Shown piece after piece: positions 41,497-51,045 of a stretch of DNA of 64,000 nucleotides (within the stretch, counting starts at the first letter, position 1; each line of letters begins with the position of its first letter). The stretch comes from CAVQFB01 sp963711675. GTDB taxonomy: Bacteria; Acidobacteriota; Terriglobia; Terriglobales; Acidobacteriaceae. The position numbers and the translations under genes were made by a program. The stretch is from the NCBI GenBank assembly GCA_963711675.1, contig CAVQFB010000009.1:1-64000 (forward strand), given 5' to 3'. The notes below the pieces were generated by a model that saw only the letters and a program-made list of their open reading frames with translations, was not told the origin of the DNA and made no database searches.

Positions 41497-43110
41497 TTGA
41501 GCACCGTAAGAGAAGTGACCTATCAGCTTTTGCGCGAACTGGGGATGACCACGATCTTCGGCAATCCCGGTTCCACTGAACTGCCTTTCCTGCGCGACAT
41601 GCCCTCTGATTTCACCTACGTCCTCGGACTGCACGAGCGCTCCGCTGCCGGCATGGCGCTTGGATACGCGATGGGAACCGGCAGAGCCGCATTTGCAAAC
41701 CTGCACTCAATCGCCAGCGCCGGCAACGGACTCTCGACCCTCGTTGACGCTCTTGGCGGCCACGTTCCTCTTGTGGTCACCACTGGTCAGCAGGATCGCC
41801 GCCACATGCTTTCTGAGCCTTTTCTCGTGAGCCGCGCTGTTGAAGTGGTCAGGCCGTACGTCAAGTGGGCTTGCGAACCCGTGCGCGCGGAAGACGTCCC
41901 CGCTGCAATCGCCCGCGGCTACTATCTTGCGACTCAGCCACCCATGGGGCCGGTATTCATCTCCATTCCCATGGACGACTGGACTCACGAATGCCAGCCG
42001 GTGCCGGTTCGCAAAGTAACTCAGACTGTATTTGCCGATCCCGCGGCCCTCGATGAAGTCGCTCGTGCGCTCGACTCCAGCAAGAATCCTGCGCTGGTTA
42101 CCGGTGCCCAGATCGAAGAAGACCGTGGATGGCACGAGGTTCTCGCGCTCGCCGAGCATCTCGATGCTGACGTATACCAGCAGCCGATTCCCCCGCGCTG
42201 GACTTTCCCGCGCTCTCACCGCCTGTTTCGCGGAGGCTTGTTGCCCGGCCAGCAACCGCTCGCAGATCAACTCGCCGCTTACGACACGGTTGTGGTCTTG
42301 GGCGCTCCCGTTTTCCTGTACTACGCTTACGTGCCGGGCAATCCGATCAAGCCGGGCATAAAACTTTTTCAGATCACGAACTCGCCGCAGCACGCAGCGG
42401 CTGCTTTGGTTGGCACGAGTATTGTTGGCAATCTTGCTGCGGCCTCCCAATACATTCGCACCCACACCAGAGCCAGAAGGAGTGCGACGACGCGGCCGCC
42501 GCAGCCTCCGTCGCCCAAACCCGACCACCCGATCACGCCCGCTTATCTGTTCAGCACTCTGAACAAAGTCATGCCGCGCGATGCGATAGTCGCCGAAGAG
42601 TGCCCGTCTGCGAAGGGCGATCTCGACCGCCATATTTTTCTCGACGAACCCTGCTCGTTTTACTCTGTCCCAAATGGCGTGCTAGGGTTCGGTCTGCCTG
42701 CGGCGGTTGGACTTCAGATGGCCGATCCAAAGCGGCGCGTTATTTGCCCGATCGGAGATGGCTCGATTCAGTACTCCATCCAGACTCTCTGGACCGCCGT
42801 CCAGAACAACGCTCCCGTGATCGTCATCGTCCTTCGCAACGGCGACTACACGGCATTGAAATCGTTTTGTGATTTCACTCAGGTCGGGCGCAGCGTTCAC
42901 GGCATGGACCTTCCCGGCATCGACATCGTGAAAATCGCACAAGGCTACGGCATGGCCGCTGAGGAAGTTGACCGTCCGGAAGATCTCGAGCCCGCGCTCA
43001 GGAACGCCTTCGCGTCTCCGCAACCGCGATTGATCAGTGTGAACGTCGCTAAGGGAGGAGAAAAATGCATGGGCATGGACCAGTCTGTCCATCCTCCTAC
43101 CTACCGCTGA
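41497..43110 (+). CDS. mdlC: benzoylformate decarboxylase MdlC-type ThDP enzyme
   Basis: A 537-aa ThDP-dependent decarboxylase. Benzoylformate decarboxylase (EC 4.1.1.7) makes benzaldehyde in the mandelate pathway. The N-terminus TVREVTYQLLRELGMTTIFG, then NPGSTELPFLRDMP, closely matches the Pseudomonas enzyme, including the active-site Ser of GNPGS. The ThDP-activating Glu is in GLHERSAAGMALGY and the His in NLHSIASAGNG. The PP motif is PIGDGSIQYSIQTLWTA with GDYTALKSF. TTG start. A proline/arginine-rich linker (ARRSATTRPPQPPSPK) between the middle and PP domains is slightly long. Benzaldehyde could be oxidised and thioesterified by the CoA ligase upstream. Related aryl-pyruvate or oxalyl decarboxylases cannot be fully excluded. 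The gene is intact. Confidence 0.88.
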   Translation: MSTVREVTYQLLRELGMTTIFGNPGSTELPFLRDMPSDFTYVLGLHERSAAGMALGYAMGTGRAAFANLHSIASAGNGLSTLVDALGGHVPLVVTTGQQDRRHMLSEPFLVSRAVEVVRPYVKWACEPVRAEDVPAAIARGYYLATQPPMGPVFISIPMDDWTHECQPVPVRKVTQTVFADPAALDEVARALDSSKNPALVTGAQIEEDRGWHEVLALAEHLDADVYQQPIPPRWTFPRSHRLFRGGLLPGQQPLADQLAAYDTVVVLGAPVFLYYAYVPGNPIKPGIKLFQITNSPQHAAAALVGTSIVGNLAAASQYIRTHTRARRSATTRPPQPPSPKPDHPITPAYLFSTLNKVMPRDAIVAEECPSAKGDLDRHIFLDEPCSFYSVPNGVLGFGLPAAVGLQMADPKRRVICPIGDGSIQYSIQTLWTAVQNNAPVIVIVLRNGDYTALKSFCDFTQVGRSVHGMDLPGIDIVKIAQGYGMAAEEVDRPEDLEPALRNAFASPQPRLISVNVAKGGEKCMGMDQSVHPPTYR

Positions 43111-43116
43111 CAGTCT

Positions 43117-44727
43117 TCAGCCCTGGTGTGCTACCGCTTGCTCCGCGCCCAGTCCCGTGTTCGCGCGTACCATCAGTTCGTCGAACTTTGCGTCGGAACC
43201 CGGCTCGCTGCTTAACCAGGTTCCCACAACAGATGCAAGAAAACCGAGCGGCACGCTCAGAATGCAAACGTTCTCCAGAGGGAACCATGGTTTCGATTGA
43301 ATCAGATGACGCGCTCCGACGCCTGCATTTGGCGGATCGATGCCCATGAATGTCGGTCCCAACGCAATTAATACAGCTGACGCCAGAAGCCCAACTGAAA
43401 GTCCCGAGATCGCTCCCGCTGTTGTAAACCGCCGCCAGAAGATCGAAAGCAGCAGGACTGGGAAATTTGCCGACGCCGCAACCGCCATCCCCAGCGTCGC
43501 TAATATCCCGACGTTAGAAGCCGGTCCCAGCGCAATTGCAATTGCAATCGACACCGCCCCCAAAGTTAAGGCCGCAACACGCGCCACAAGAACGGTCTCG
43601 CTGGAGTCTCGCTCCACTCCTCCATGTATCACATTCATCCAAAAGTCATGCGCGAAAGACGTCGATGCGCTGATGGTGAGTCCTGCAACCACTGCGAGGA
43701 TTGTTGCGAACGCAACCGCCGACACAATTGCAAGAAAAACCTCTCCTCCCAGCGCCTGTGCCAGCAGTGGCCCTCCCATGTTCGTGCCACCGTGCGTAAG
43801 AATGAAGTCCGGTCCCAAAACCGCTCCCGCTCCGAAGCCCAGCATCGAAGACAAAACGTAGAACCCGCCAATCAGACACATGGCCCACACGACGCTCTTC
43901 CGCGCCGTCGTGGCATCGGGCACGGTATAGAACTTCACCAGGACGTGGGGCAGTCCCGCCGTTCCAAAGACAAACGTGAGACTTAACGAGATCATCTCCA
44001 AGGTGCCATAGGGTGGCTTGAACCGCAAACCCGGCTGCAGGAAGTCTTTCACCACGATCTGTTCCTTCTGGTGAAATGCGACCTTACTCACAGCTCCGAA
44101 AAACTCACCAAGGTGAAAATGAAAGTGTCCGATCGCCAGGATTGCCAGGACCACAGTGCATGTCGACAGCAGCATGGCTTTGACGATCTGTACCCAAGTG
44201 GTCGCCAGCATCCCGCCAAACACGACGTACACCATCATCAAGATGCCCACGCCCGTAACCGCCACGTTGTAGCTCACCCCTGAACCGGCGAGCAGGAGCG
44301 TGACCAGCGCTCCCGCGCCCACCATCTGCGCAATCATGTAAAACGTGATGACCGTCAGTGTGCTTAGGGCGGCCAGGGCGCGCACCGCTCGCGGGCGAAA
44401 CCGGTAAGCTAAAACGTCGCCCATGGTGTACTTGCCGATGTTGCGGAGAGGTTCAGCAATCAGCAGCAATATCGTTACAAAGGCAACGAACCCGCCGACC
44501 GAATATAGAAATGCGTCAAATCCCTGTAGCGCCATCAGACCGACAATTCCCAGGAAAGACGCCGCGCTCGTGAAATCGCCTGCTACAGCAAAACCATTTT
44601 GCCACGCGGTGATCCGTCGACCGGCTGCGAAAAATGCGCTTGCCCCGCGCGACCGCTTCGCCGCCCAGTAGGTGATCCCCAGTGTGCTTGCTACGAATAG
44701 CAGGAAAACAGCCAGCGAAATAGACAC
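43117..44727 (-). CDS. actP: cation/acetate-type symporter ActP (SSS family)
   Basis: A 536-aa sodium:solute symporter with about 13 hydrophobic segments. Family features are TYWAAKRSRGASAFFAAGRR, WQNGFAVAGDFTSAASFLGI, GAGALVTLLL and HVLVKFYTVPDATTARKSV. The long QIVVKDFLQPGLRFKP insertion is also seen in ActP. The adjacent upstream DUF485 gene (YjcH-like) is the usual ActP partner and stops one base before this gene. ActP carries acetate, glycolate or similar monocarboxylates; here an aromatic or keto acid is possible from context. Its 3' end is convergent with the decarboxylase gene, 6 nt away. The gene is intact. Confidence 0.92.
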   Translation of the reverse strand: MSISLAVFLLFVASTLGITYWAAKRSRGASAFFAAGRRITAWQNGFAVAGDFTSAASFLGIVGLMALQGFDAFLYSVGGFVAFVTILLLIAEPLRNIGKYTMGDVLAYRFRPRAVRALAALSTLTVITFYMIAQMVGAGALVTLLLAGSGVSYNVAVTGVGILMMVYVVFGGMLATTWVQIVKAMLLSTCTVVLAILAIGHFHFHLGEFFGAVSKVAFHQKEQIVVKDFLQPGLRFKPPYGTLEMISLSLTFVFGTAGLPHVLVKFYTVPDATTARKSVVWAMCLIGGFYVLSSMLGFGAGAVLGPDFILTHGGTNMGGPLLAQALGGEVFLAIVSAVAFATILAVVAGLTISASTSFAHDFWMNVIHGGVERDSSETVLVARVAALTLGAVSIAIAIALGPASNVGILATLGMAVAASANFPVLLLSIFWRRFTTAGAISGLSVGLLASAVLIALGPTFMGIDPPNAGVGARHLIQSKPWFPLENVCILSVPLGFLASVVGTWLSSEPGSDAKFDELMVRANTGLGAEQAVAHQG

Positions 44728-45066
44728 TCAGTTCTCTCCTCGGGTGGGGTCCACCTCGGTAAGAATGTCCTTGGTCAGTGCATCAAACTTCTCAGCGGCC
44801 TTCAAATAGAGCCACGCGATCACCCATCCCACCACGAACTGCGAGAGAGAAAACAGGTATGCCAGGGTCACCGTTCCGACCACGCGCATTCCCATCAGCC
44901 TCGGGGCGTACCCAACCAGAAGGGGAAGCGCGAAGTAGTACACAACGAAGAAAACGAAGGCCGGGATGATGAATACCTTCTTGACGGCGATCAGATGCCG
45001 GAAACCGTCACTCGCCGCAATTCGGCTCCAATCCGTCTTCTGCAAGTCATGCCGCGAATTGCTCAT
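44728..45066 (-). CDS. DUF485 membrane protein (YjcH-like)
   Basis: A 112-aa protein with two membrane segments (KKVFIIPAFVFFVVYYFALP and GTVTLAYLFSLSQFVVGWVI). It has the DUF485 ending WLYLKAAEKFDALTKDIL. I start it at the ATG at 45066 (MSNSRHDLQ); the frame extends to 45117. DUF485 proteins are co-transcribed with ActP-type symporters, and here the stop adjoins the actP start. The precise role is unknown; an auxiliary subunit is assumed. Confidence 0.88.
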   Translation of the reverse strand: MSNSRHDLQKTDWSRIAASDGFRHLIAVKKVFIIPAFVFFVVYYFALPLLVGYAPRLMGMRVVGTVTLAYLFSLSQFVVGWVIAWLYLKAAEKFDALTKDILTEVDPTRGEN

Positions 45067-45338
45067 CCCGCCATCTCCCAAGCCGCGGTCCAGTGTCGGG
45101 AGATTGTACAGGCTCACTCGGCAAAACTTGCAATCGCGCTAAACGTACCCCCGCATCCCTTGCACCTATTCGGTTTCAATCTCATACTCAACGAGTATTA
45201 GCCCGCAGTCTTGTGCAACTTTCTTGTTTTCGTTACCGTGGATGTCGCCGTCGCCGTGAAGAAAAAAGAAGAAGCCTTTCAAGCTGGATGAATGGCATCC
45301 AACCCAGCCGTCGCTACTAGGCTCCTTCCCCATCACTT

Positions 45339-46511
45339 ATGCGCACACAGGTCGGAATTGTCGGAGCAGGTCCCGCGGGATTGGTGTTGTCCCATCTTCT
45401 GCACCTCCAAGGAATCGAATCGGTGGTGCTGGAATCCCGCAGCCGCGATTACGTGCAGGAGAGAGTTCGTGCCGGAGTGCTGGAGCAGAATACCGTCGAC
45501 CTGCTCACGGAAGCTGGTCTCGGCGACCGCCTTAGACGAGAGGGCCTCGTTCACTACGGGGTCGAGCTACGTTTCCAGGGACGCGGCCATCGCATCGACT
45601 TCCACGATCTGACCGGTGGCCGCGGCATCACCATCTATGCCCAGGCGGAAGTCGTCCAAGATCTCATTGACGCTCGCTTGGCGGCAGGAGGACAAGTCTT
45701 TTTCGAAGCTGAAGACGTCTCCGTGCACGACCTGAACGGTTCGAAACCTCTGATCCGGTACCGGCACAATGGAGCGGCCCTCGAACTACATTGCGATTTC
45801 ATCGCCGGCTGCGACGGTTTTCATGGAGTCTCTCGCCCGAGCATTCCGGCTGGTGTGCTCACTACCTACGAGCGCGTGTACCCGTTCGGATGGTTGGGCA
45901 TTCTGGCAGAAGCGCCTCCATCATCGGACGAACTTGTCTATTCCTATCACGATCGTGGATTCGCCTTGCTCAGTATGCGAACTCCGCAGCTCAGTCGGCT
46001 CTACCTGCAATGCGCCCGCGATGAAGACGTTGAAAATTGGCCGGACGAGAAAATATGGCAGGAACTTCATACCCGGCTCGCATGTGAAGGTTGGAGTCTT
46101 ACCGAAGGGCCGATCGTTCAAAAAGGTGTCGCAGGCATGCGCAGTTTTGTCGTCGAGCCTATGCAATACGGCCGACTTTTTCTCGCCGGCGATGCCGCTC
46201 ACATCGTTCCGCCCACCGGCGCCAAGGGCCTCAACCTCGCGGTCGCAGATGTTCGTATTCTCGCCCGCGCACTGTCAGACTTTTACCGCGCAGGCGATCG
46301 TACGCTGCTCGACCACTACTCAGAGATCTGCCTGAGACGGGTGTGGAAGGTACAACGCTTTTCCTGGTGGATGACTTCCATCCTGCACCGCTTCGAGAGC
46401 GACAACGCATTCGACCGCCGCCGCCAACTCGCAGAACTCGACTACGTCACCAGCTCGCGAGCGGCTGCACAGAGTCTCGCGGAAAACTACGTAGGACTCC
46501 CTTTCGACTGA
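45339..46511 (+). CDS. pobA: 4-hydroxybenzoate 3-monooxygenase PobA
   Basis: A 390-aa FAD-dependent hydroxylase (EC 1.14.13.2) converting 4-hydroxybenzoate to protocatechuate with NADPH and O2. The FAD motif is TQVGIVGAGPAGLVLSHLL. RVRAGVLEQNTVDLL is a PobA signature. The DG motif is FIAGCDGFHGVSRPSIP, and the second FAD motif is GRLFLAGDAAHIVPPTGAKG, followed by LNLAVADV. YAQAEVVQDLIDARL and the C-terminal AQSLAENYVGLPF also match. The size equals the Pseudomonas enzyme. No protocatechuate-cleavage genes are in the window. It is monocistronic, with 272 bp between the divergent DUF485 gene and its ATG. The gene is intact. Confidence 0.94.
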   Translation: MRTQVGIVGAGPAGLVLSHLLHLQGIESVVLESRSRDYVQERVRAGVLEQNTVDLLTEAGLGDRLRREGLVHYGVELRFQGRGHRIDFHDLTGGRGITIYAQAEVVQDLIDARLAAGGQVFFEAEDVSVHDLNGSKPLIRYRHNGAALELHCDFIAGCDGFHGVSRPSIPAGVLTTYERVYPFGWLGILAEAPPSSDELVYSYHDRGFALLSMRTPQLSRLYLQCARDEDVENWPDEKIWQELHTRLACEGWSLTEGPIVQKGVAGMRSFVVEPMQYGRLFLAGDAAHIVPPTGAKGLNLAVADVRILARALSDFYRAGDRTLLDHYSEICLRRVWKVQRFSWWMTSILHRFESDNAFDRRRQLAELDYVTSSRAAAQSLAENYVGLPFD

Positions 46512-46566
46512 CACACTGGTACGCAACTCAGAATCGCAATCGGAAGGATATCGAGGAAGAAGAACC

Positions 46567-47316
46567 TTAGCTGACCAGGTCGGGATTGCCCGCAACCTTG
46601 ATGGTGAAGTTAACGGTGATGTTGGCCACCGTCTCGACCGCTTGTCCATTCTGGATATAAGGCTTGAACTGCCAGCGGCGCACGGCTTCTTTCGCCGCTG
46701 AGGCCAGAATCGCGGGACCGCTGACGATCCTCAGATCCTCAACCACTCCGTCAGCGCCGATGCGCGCCTGCAGTATGACCGACCCCTGAACCTTGCTCTG
46801 CGGAGTCAGCATCGGATATTCCACGCCCGCCGCCTGGAACTTCTGCTCGCTCGGAATCCGCTCTCTTGCGGATGCGATGGTCACCGCTCCAGCGTTGCGG
46901 CCCGGCAGGGTCGACTTCGACTCCACCGGAATCTCAACCTTTATGGAGTTGCTGCCCGGATGCACGGCCTGGTGGTTATCGCCACTCACAACTTCGACAT
47001 CCAGCGGTGGAACTGCCGTCCGATTAGTTGCCGTGACTGTGGGTTCCGCAGGCGCTGGGACAGCAGTTTTTTCTACCGCGTGCTTCTTAACCGGGCTTGA
47101 AGGAGAAGAAGGCGTGTTGGCCGTGTTGGCGCTGGGAGCAACTTCGGTCGAAACCTGCTCGTCGTCGGCTACCTCGTCAGCGCCGAACCAGAAGTGGCGA
47201 TCCTTTACAAGAATGATGGCGACCGCGATCAGCACGAGGAGAGTTGCCAGCAGCACTTTCTGTTGCTGCCGGTTTCGCTCTGTTCCTCGCATCGAATTTG
47301 ATCTCTGGCTCAGCAT
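46567..47316 (-). CDS. TonB-family C-terminal domain protein
   Basis: A ~249-aa inner-membrane-anchored protein. One N-terminal membrane helix (KVLLATLLVLIAVAIILV) is followed by a long Pro/Ala/Thr/Ser-rich periplasmic stretch (NTPSSPSSPVKKHAVEK). A C-terminal TonB fold follows (YPMLTPQSKVQGSVILQARI, then GADGVVEDLRIVSGP, AVRRWQFKPYIQNGQAVE). It may energise TonB receptors or act in an unrelated envelope role, since no exbB/exbD is adjacent. ATG choices at 47316 and 47292; the frame is open to 47376. Confidence 0.88.
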   Translation of the reverse strand: MLSQRSNSMRGTERNRQQQKVLLATLLVLIAVAIILVKDRHFWFGADEVADDEQVSTEVAPSANTANTPSSPSSPVKKHAVEKTAVPAPAEPTVTATNRTAVPPLDVEVVSGDNHQAVHPGSNSIKVEIPVESKSTLPGRNAGAVTIASARERIPSEQKFQAAGVEYPMLTPQSKVQGSVILQARIGADGVVEDLRIVSGPAILASAAKEAVRRWQFKPYIQNGQAVETVANITVNFTIKVAGNPDLVS

Positions 47317-47596
47317 CGCGGTGAAACCGGAAAAGCTTGACGCCGATAGAGTGCTACCAACCCAAATTCGTCGCAATTCCCCATCCGTGCCACCCTATGG
47401 CACTTTCTTCCTATGTGCTTGAATTTGCGGCTCAACGAAGCCCCGCTGGGACCGACTGGTGCGCAATTTTCTGCTTCTGCGTTCATGATTTGGCTGACTC
47501 AGATTCAGCTTCCCTTAAGGTTTCAGGGCGTATTTTCTTCAACTTACGAGCCAGACAAGGCACAATGTACCCTGCCAGCTGAATCGTGGAGGTTGT

Positions 47597-48616
47597 ATGC
47601 GCAGATTCATTCACACCGCCGGGCTTCTCGCTCTCTTACTTTCCCTTCCCGCCTTCGCCCAGCAATACCAGGTTACTGGTCGGATTCCCCTAGAGGGCGA
47701 CAGCGGATGGGACTACCTTCTCGCCGATCCCGGAAGCGGTCAGCTCTTCGTCTCCCATGGCACCGAGGTGGACGTCATCGACCTGGCTTCCGAGAAACCA
47801 ACCGCAAAGATTACCGGGATGAAACGCATTCACGGAATCGCCGTCGCGGGCGACCTGAATCGCGGCTTCATCAGCGATGGCGGTGACGACACCGTAGTTA
47901 TTTTCGATCTCAAGTCGCACGCCATCCTCCAGAAGGTGACGGCAGGCAAGAATCCCGACGGTCTTTTGTACGATCCTTTCAGCAAGCGTGTGTTCGCCTT
48001 CAACGGTCGCAGTAATGACACCACCGCAATCGACGCCGCCTCCGGGAAGGTCGCGGGCACCATCCCGCTCGACGGCAAGCCGGAGTTCCCTGCGAGTGAC
48101 GGCAAGGGCAATGTCTACGTCAACATCGAAGACAAGAACGAGCTTGTCCTGCTCGATCCGCAGGCACTCAAGGTGAAGAAGACCTGGTCGCTCTCGCCCT
48201 GTGACGAACCTTCGGGACTCGCACTTGATCCCGACGGTCGGCGTGTCTTCTCAGTATGTTCGAACAAGATAATGACGGTCGCGGATGCGGACTCGGGCAA
48301 AGTCGTCGCCACGGTTCCGATCGGCAACGGACCTGACGCCGCCGGATACGATCCCGGCAGCAAACTGGTCTTCTCCTCGAACGGCGAAGGCACCTTGACC
48401 GTGATCAGGCAAGAGAGTCCGGACAAGTACACCGTGATGGCCAATGTTCCTACCGAACGCAGCGCCCGCACCATGACCCTCGAGCCCAAGAGTCACAAGA
48501 TTTACCTGTCAGCGGCTCAACTCGGACCACCGCCCGAAGCGACAGCCGACAACCCGCATCCGCGCCCCAAGATGGTTCCGGGTTCTTTTCATATTCTGAT
48601 CGTCTCGTCGCAGTAG
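47597..48616 (+). CDS. YncE-family exported beta-propeller protein
   Basis: A 339-aa protein with a signal peptide (RRFIHTAGLLALLLSLPAFA). Seven-bladed-type YVTN/YncE repeats follow: GQLFVSHGTEVDVIDLAS, RGFISDGGDDTVVIFDLKSH, KNPDGLLYDPFSKRVFAFNG, GNGPDAAGYDPGSKLVFSSN and RTMTLEPKSHKIYLSAAQLG. ATG with GGAGGTTGT upstream. Such proteins bind ligands or DNA or carry enzymes, and the specific role is unknown. It stands alone on the plus strand, followed by a TolC-family gene. Confidence 0.9.
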   Translation: MRRFIHTAGLLALLLSLPAFAQQYQVTGRIPLEGDSGWDYLLADPGSGQLFVSHGTEVDVIDLASEKPTAKITGMKRIHGIAVAGDLNRGFISDGGDDTVVIFDLKSHAILQKVTAGKNPDGLLYDPFSKRVFAFNGRSNDTTAIDAASGKVAGTIPLDGKPEFPASDGKGNVYVNIEDKNELVLLDPQALKVKKTWSLSPCDEPSGLALDPDGRRVFSVCSNKIMTVADADSGKVVATVPIGNGPDAAGYDPGSKLVFSSNGEGTLTVIRQESPDKYTVMANVPTERSARTMTLEPKSHKIYLSAAQLGPPPEATADNPHPRPKMVPGSFHILIVSSQ

Positions 48617-48764
48617 CGCGGCGGGTCAATCTCGCTTGCAGCTGATATCACGGTGAGATCCTCTCCGCCGCATCGCTGGACCTCGCATCGAATTCACTGT
48701 CCTGTAAACTGACGTGTTTACGGTTGGACCGCGTTGCTCCCGCAACGCGGAGCAGGGAGGATGC

Positions 48765-50039
48765 ATGCGTTCGGTCTGGAGACAGGTGTCTTTTGGTGTG
48801 ATCTTGCTTACAAGTTTTGCGCAAACGAGTTTCGCCCAGAAGGCGTTCACGTGGCAGGAAGTTCGGGACAAGTTTGAAGCGGCAAATCCGACTCTGAAGG
48901 CAGGACAATTCAATGTTGACGAGTCGCGGGCACAGGAGATTACCGCTTTTCTACGCCCGAATCCGACATTCACTCTGTCGGTCGATGGGACCCAAATTGC
49001 GCCCGATAAAGGCATCTGGCGACCGTTCGCTGGCACCTTTGAGTCGCCCAGCATAAGCTATCTGCATGAACGGCGGCACAAGCGGGAGTTACGCCTGGAG
49101 AGCGCGAAAAAGGGGACGCTGATTGCCGAGTCGGGTCAGGCCGACTTGGAGAGAAATATGCTGTTCAACTTGCGGGTCGCATTTGTGCAAACCCTGCAAG
49201 CCACGTCGATCTTGCAGCTGGCGAAAGATAATCTCGCCTACTACGACCATGTGCTCGACATCAGCAGGGAGCGGTTCAAGGCAGGTGACCTCGCGCAGAT
49301 CGATTTCGACCGCCTGGAACTCCAGCGCGTGCAGTACGAATCCGACTTGCAGACTGCGGACGTCGACTTGCGCACGGCAAAGATCCAGCTGCTCACGCTC
49401 TTGAATTCCCGAACTCCCATAGATCAGTTTGAAGTGGTTGGGCCGTTTGATTTCAACGACCAACTCATGCCGCGTGACGAGTTCCGGAAGATTGCTCTGG
49501 ACACGCGACCGGACTTGAAGGCAGCAGTAGAAGCGGTGGACAAAGCCCAAACCGATCACAAGCTGGCGGTTGCCGACGGCTCAACCGATCCGACCTTGAG
49601 CGCATGGTATACCCACAACTCATCCAACAATAACCCCTTTGGCATAAATACGCTCGGAGTCAGTGTCGGCGTCCCGTTGCGCGTTTTTGACCGCAATCAG
49701 GGCGAGAAGCTTCGCACGCAGCTCGATATCACCCGCAATGAGAGATTGCGCGACGCCGCCGAAGCATTGGTGCTCAGCGATGTGGACTCCAGCCACGCCA
49801 CACTAGACAGCACACTGGTTCTATTGCGGCCGTACAAGACTAAGTATCTGCAACAGTCCGTTCGGGTCCGAGACACGATTTTGTTTTCTTACCAGCATGG
49901 GGGGGCCTCCCTTCTGGATTTCCTGAATGCACAGGCAGAGTACCGCAGTGTGCAGCTGAACTATGTCAGCTTGGTGGGTTCTTACTTGACGGCGGCGGCA
50001 CAACTGAATATGGCCGTGGGTCGCGAGGTAATCCAATGA
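48765..50039 (+). CDS. TolC-family outer-membrane efflux protein
   Basis: A 424-aa protein with a signal peptide (SFGVILLTSFAQTSFAQ) and two OEP repeats rich in coiled coil (SGQADLERNMLFNLRVAFVQ, ISRERFKAGDLAQIDFDRLE, RTQLDITRNERLRDAAEALV, YQHGGASLLDFLNAQAEYRS). The RFKAGDLAQID and GGASLLDFLNAQ motifs resemble the CzcC/metal-efflux branch. The ATG at 48765 has GGGAGG upstream. No RND or membrane-fusion gene is adjacent, so the partner pump is elsewhere. It converges with an SDR gene. Confidence 0.9.
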   Translation: MRSVWRQVSFGVILLTSFAQTSFAQKAFTWQEVRDKFEAANPTLKAGQFNVDESRAQEITAFLRPNPTFTLSVDGTQIAPDKGIWRPFAGTFESPSISYLHERRHKRELRLESAKKGTLIAESGQADLERNMLFNLRVAFVQTLQATSILQLAKDNLAYYDHVLDISRERFKAGDLAQIDFDRLELQRVQYESDLQTADVDLRTAKIQLLTLLNSRTPIDQFEVVGPFDFNDQLMPRDEFRKIALDTRPDLKAAVEAVDKAQTDHKLAVADGSTDPTLSAWYTHNSSNNNPFGINTLGVSVGVPLRVFDRNQGEKLRTQLDITRNERLRDAAEALVLSDVDSSHATLDSTLVLLRPYKTKYLQQSVRVRDTILFSYQHGGASLLDFLNAQAEYRSVQLNYVSLVGSYLTAAAQLNMAVGREVIQ

Positions 50040-50070
50040 TCCGTGGCCAGGCCGCGCGGAGCCAGCGGGA

Positions 50071-50937
50071 TCATGCTGGCATAATGCGCTTTCCGCCACC
50101 TCCGGGAGTGAATTCCTCGAAAGCGCGATAGGCGGATTCGGGGAAAGAAAACTGCCCGCTGCTGGCCGAAAATCCTCCATCGACCACCAGCGTATGCCCG
50201 GTCACAAAACTGGATGCATCGGAAGCGAGAAAAAGCAGCGGCCCGACCAGTTCCTTCGGATCCCCAAGTCTGCCCAGTGCCGATTCAGCGGAAAGATGCT
50301 TCTCCAGGCCCATGCCCAGCAGCGGCCCGGTCAGTTCGCTGGGAAACCAGCCCGGCGCAATGGCATTCACCCGCACACGACGGTCACCCCAGCTGCACGC
50401 CAGGTTGCGCGTCAGGTTGATCACCGCTGCTTTGGTCGCCTGGTAAGCAGGCGCGGCGTCTCGCCATCCCGCCATTCCCGCAATCGAAGCAATATTGATG
50501 ATGGACCCGCCCTTGCCGTCCCGCAGCATGGAGGGGGCGAATTCGCGGCAACAGTACCAAACGCCCATCAGGTTGATTTGCACTGTGCGCTCAAACAGAT
50601 CGTGCGGCACATGCTCCGGCATTATTCCGCCCTCAGCCGCAATGCCCGCATTGTTCACCAGGATATCCGCTCGTCCCCACTTTCCGAGGACCGTCGCGAC
50701 CATCTGTGCCACCTGCTGAGAGTCGCCTACATCGCAGGCCACCGCCAGCGCTGCACCGCCTTTCTTGCCGATGTTCTGCGCCACTCTCTCCAGCTTGTCT
50801 GCGCTCCGCGCCACCACGGCCACCTTCGCACCGGCCTCGGCCAGTGCCTCCGCCATCGTCACGCCCAGGCCGTATGAAGCGCCCGTCACCACCGCGACTT
50901 TTCCCGTCAGATCGAACATCGAAGCTTGATGGTTCAT
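50071..50937 (-). CDS. SDR-family oxidoreductase
   Basis: A ~288-aa classical short-chain dehydrogenase. The cofactor motif is GKVAVVTGASYGLGVTMAEA (TGxxxGxG). NNAG occurs in ILVNNAGIAAEGG, and the catalytic Ser-Tyr-Lys region is IINIASIAGMAGWRDAAPAY with QATKAA. The C-terminal part is FLASDASSFVTGHTLVVDGG. The 25-residue tail after that motif (FSFPESAYRAFEEFTPGGGG) is longer than usual. The ATG at 50937 is preferred; an ATG at 50955 is possible. It resembles gluconate 5-dehydrogenase or FabG-like enzymes; substrate not determinable. Confidence 0.88.
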   Translation of the reverse strand: MNHQASMFDLTGKVAVVTGASYGLGVTMAEALAEAGAKVAVVARSADKLERVAQNIGKKGGAALAVACDVGDSQQVAQMVATVLGKWGRADILVNNAGIAAEGGIMPEHVPHDLFERTVQINLMGVWYCCREFAPSMLRDGKGGSIINIASIAGMAGWRDAAPAYQATKAAVINLTRNLACSWGDRRVRVNAIAPGWFPSELTGPLLGMGLEKHLSAESALGRLGDPKELVGPLLFLASDASSFVTGHTLVVDGGFSASSGQFSFPESAYRAFEEFTPGGGGKRIMPA

Positions 50938-51045
50938 ATTGCCAATCGCTCCCATGCGAATTTTCAAGCGGCTTACTATACATCGCTGGTCAAAAAGGTC
51001 GGCGACTGGAGGGACACACTCGCCCGCTACGACCGGAGAAGCGGC

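Noticed and set aside
41707..42633. 308-codon minus-strand open frame
   Set aside because: Lies wholly inside the benzoylformate decarboxylase on the other strand; shadow frame.
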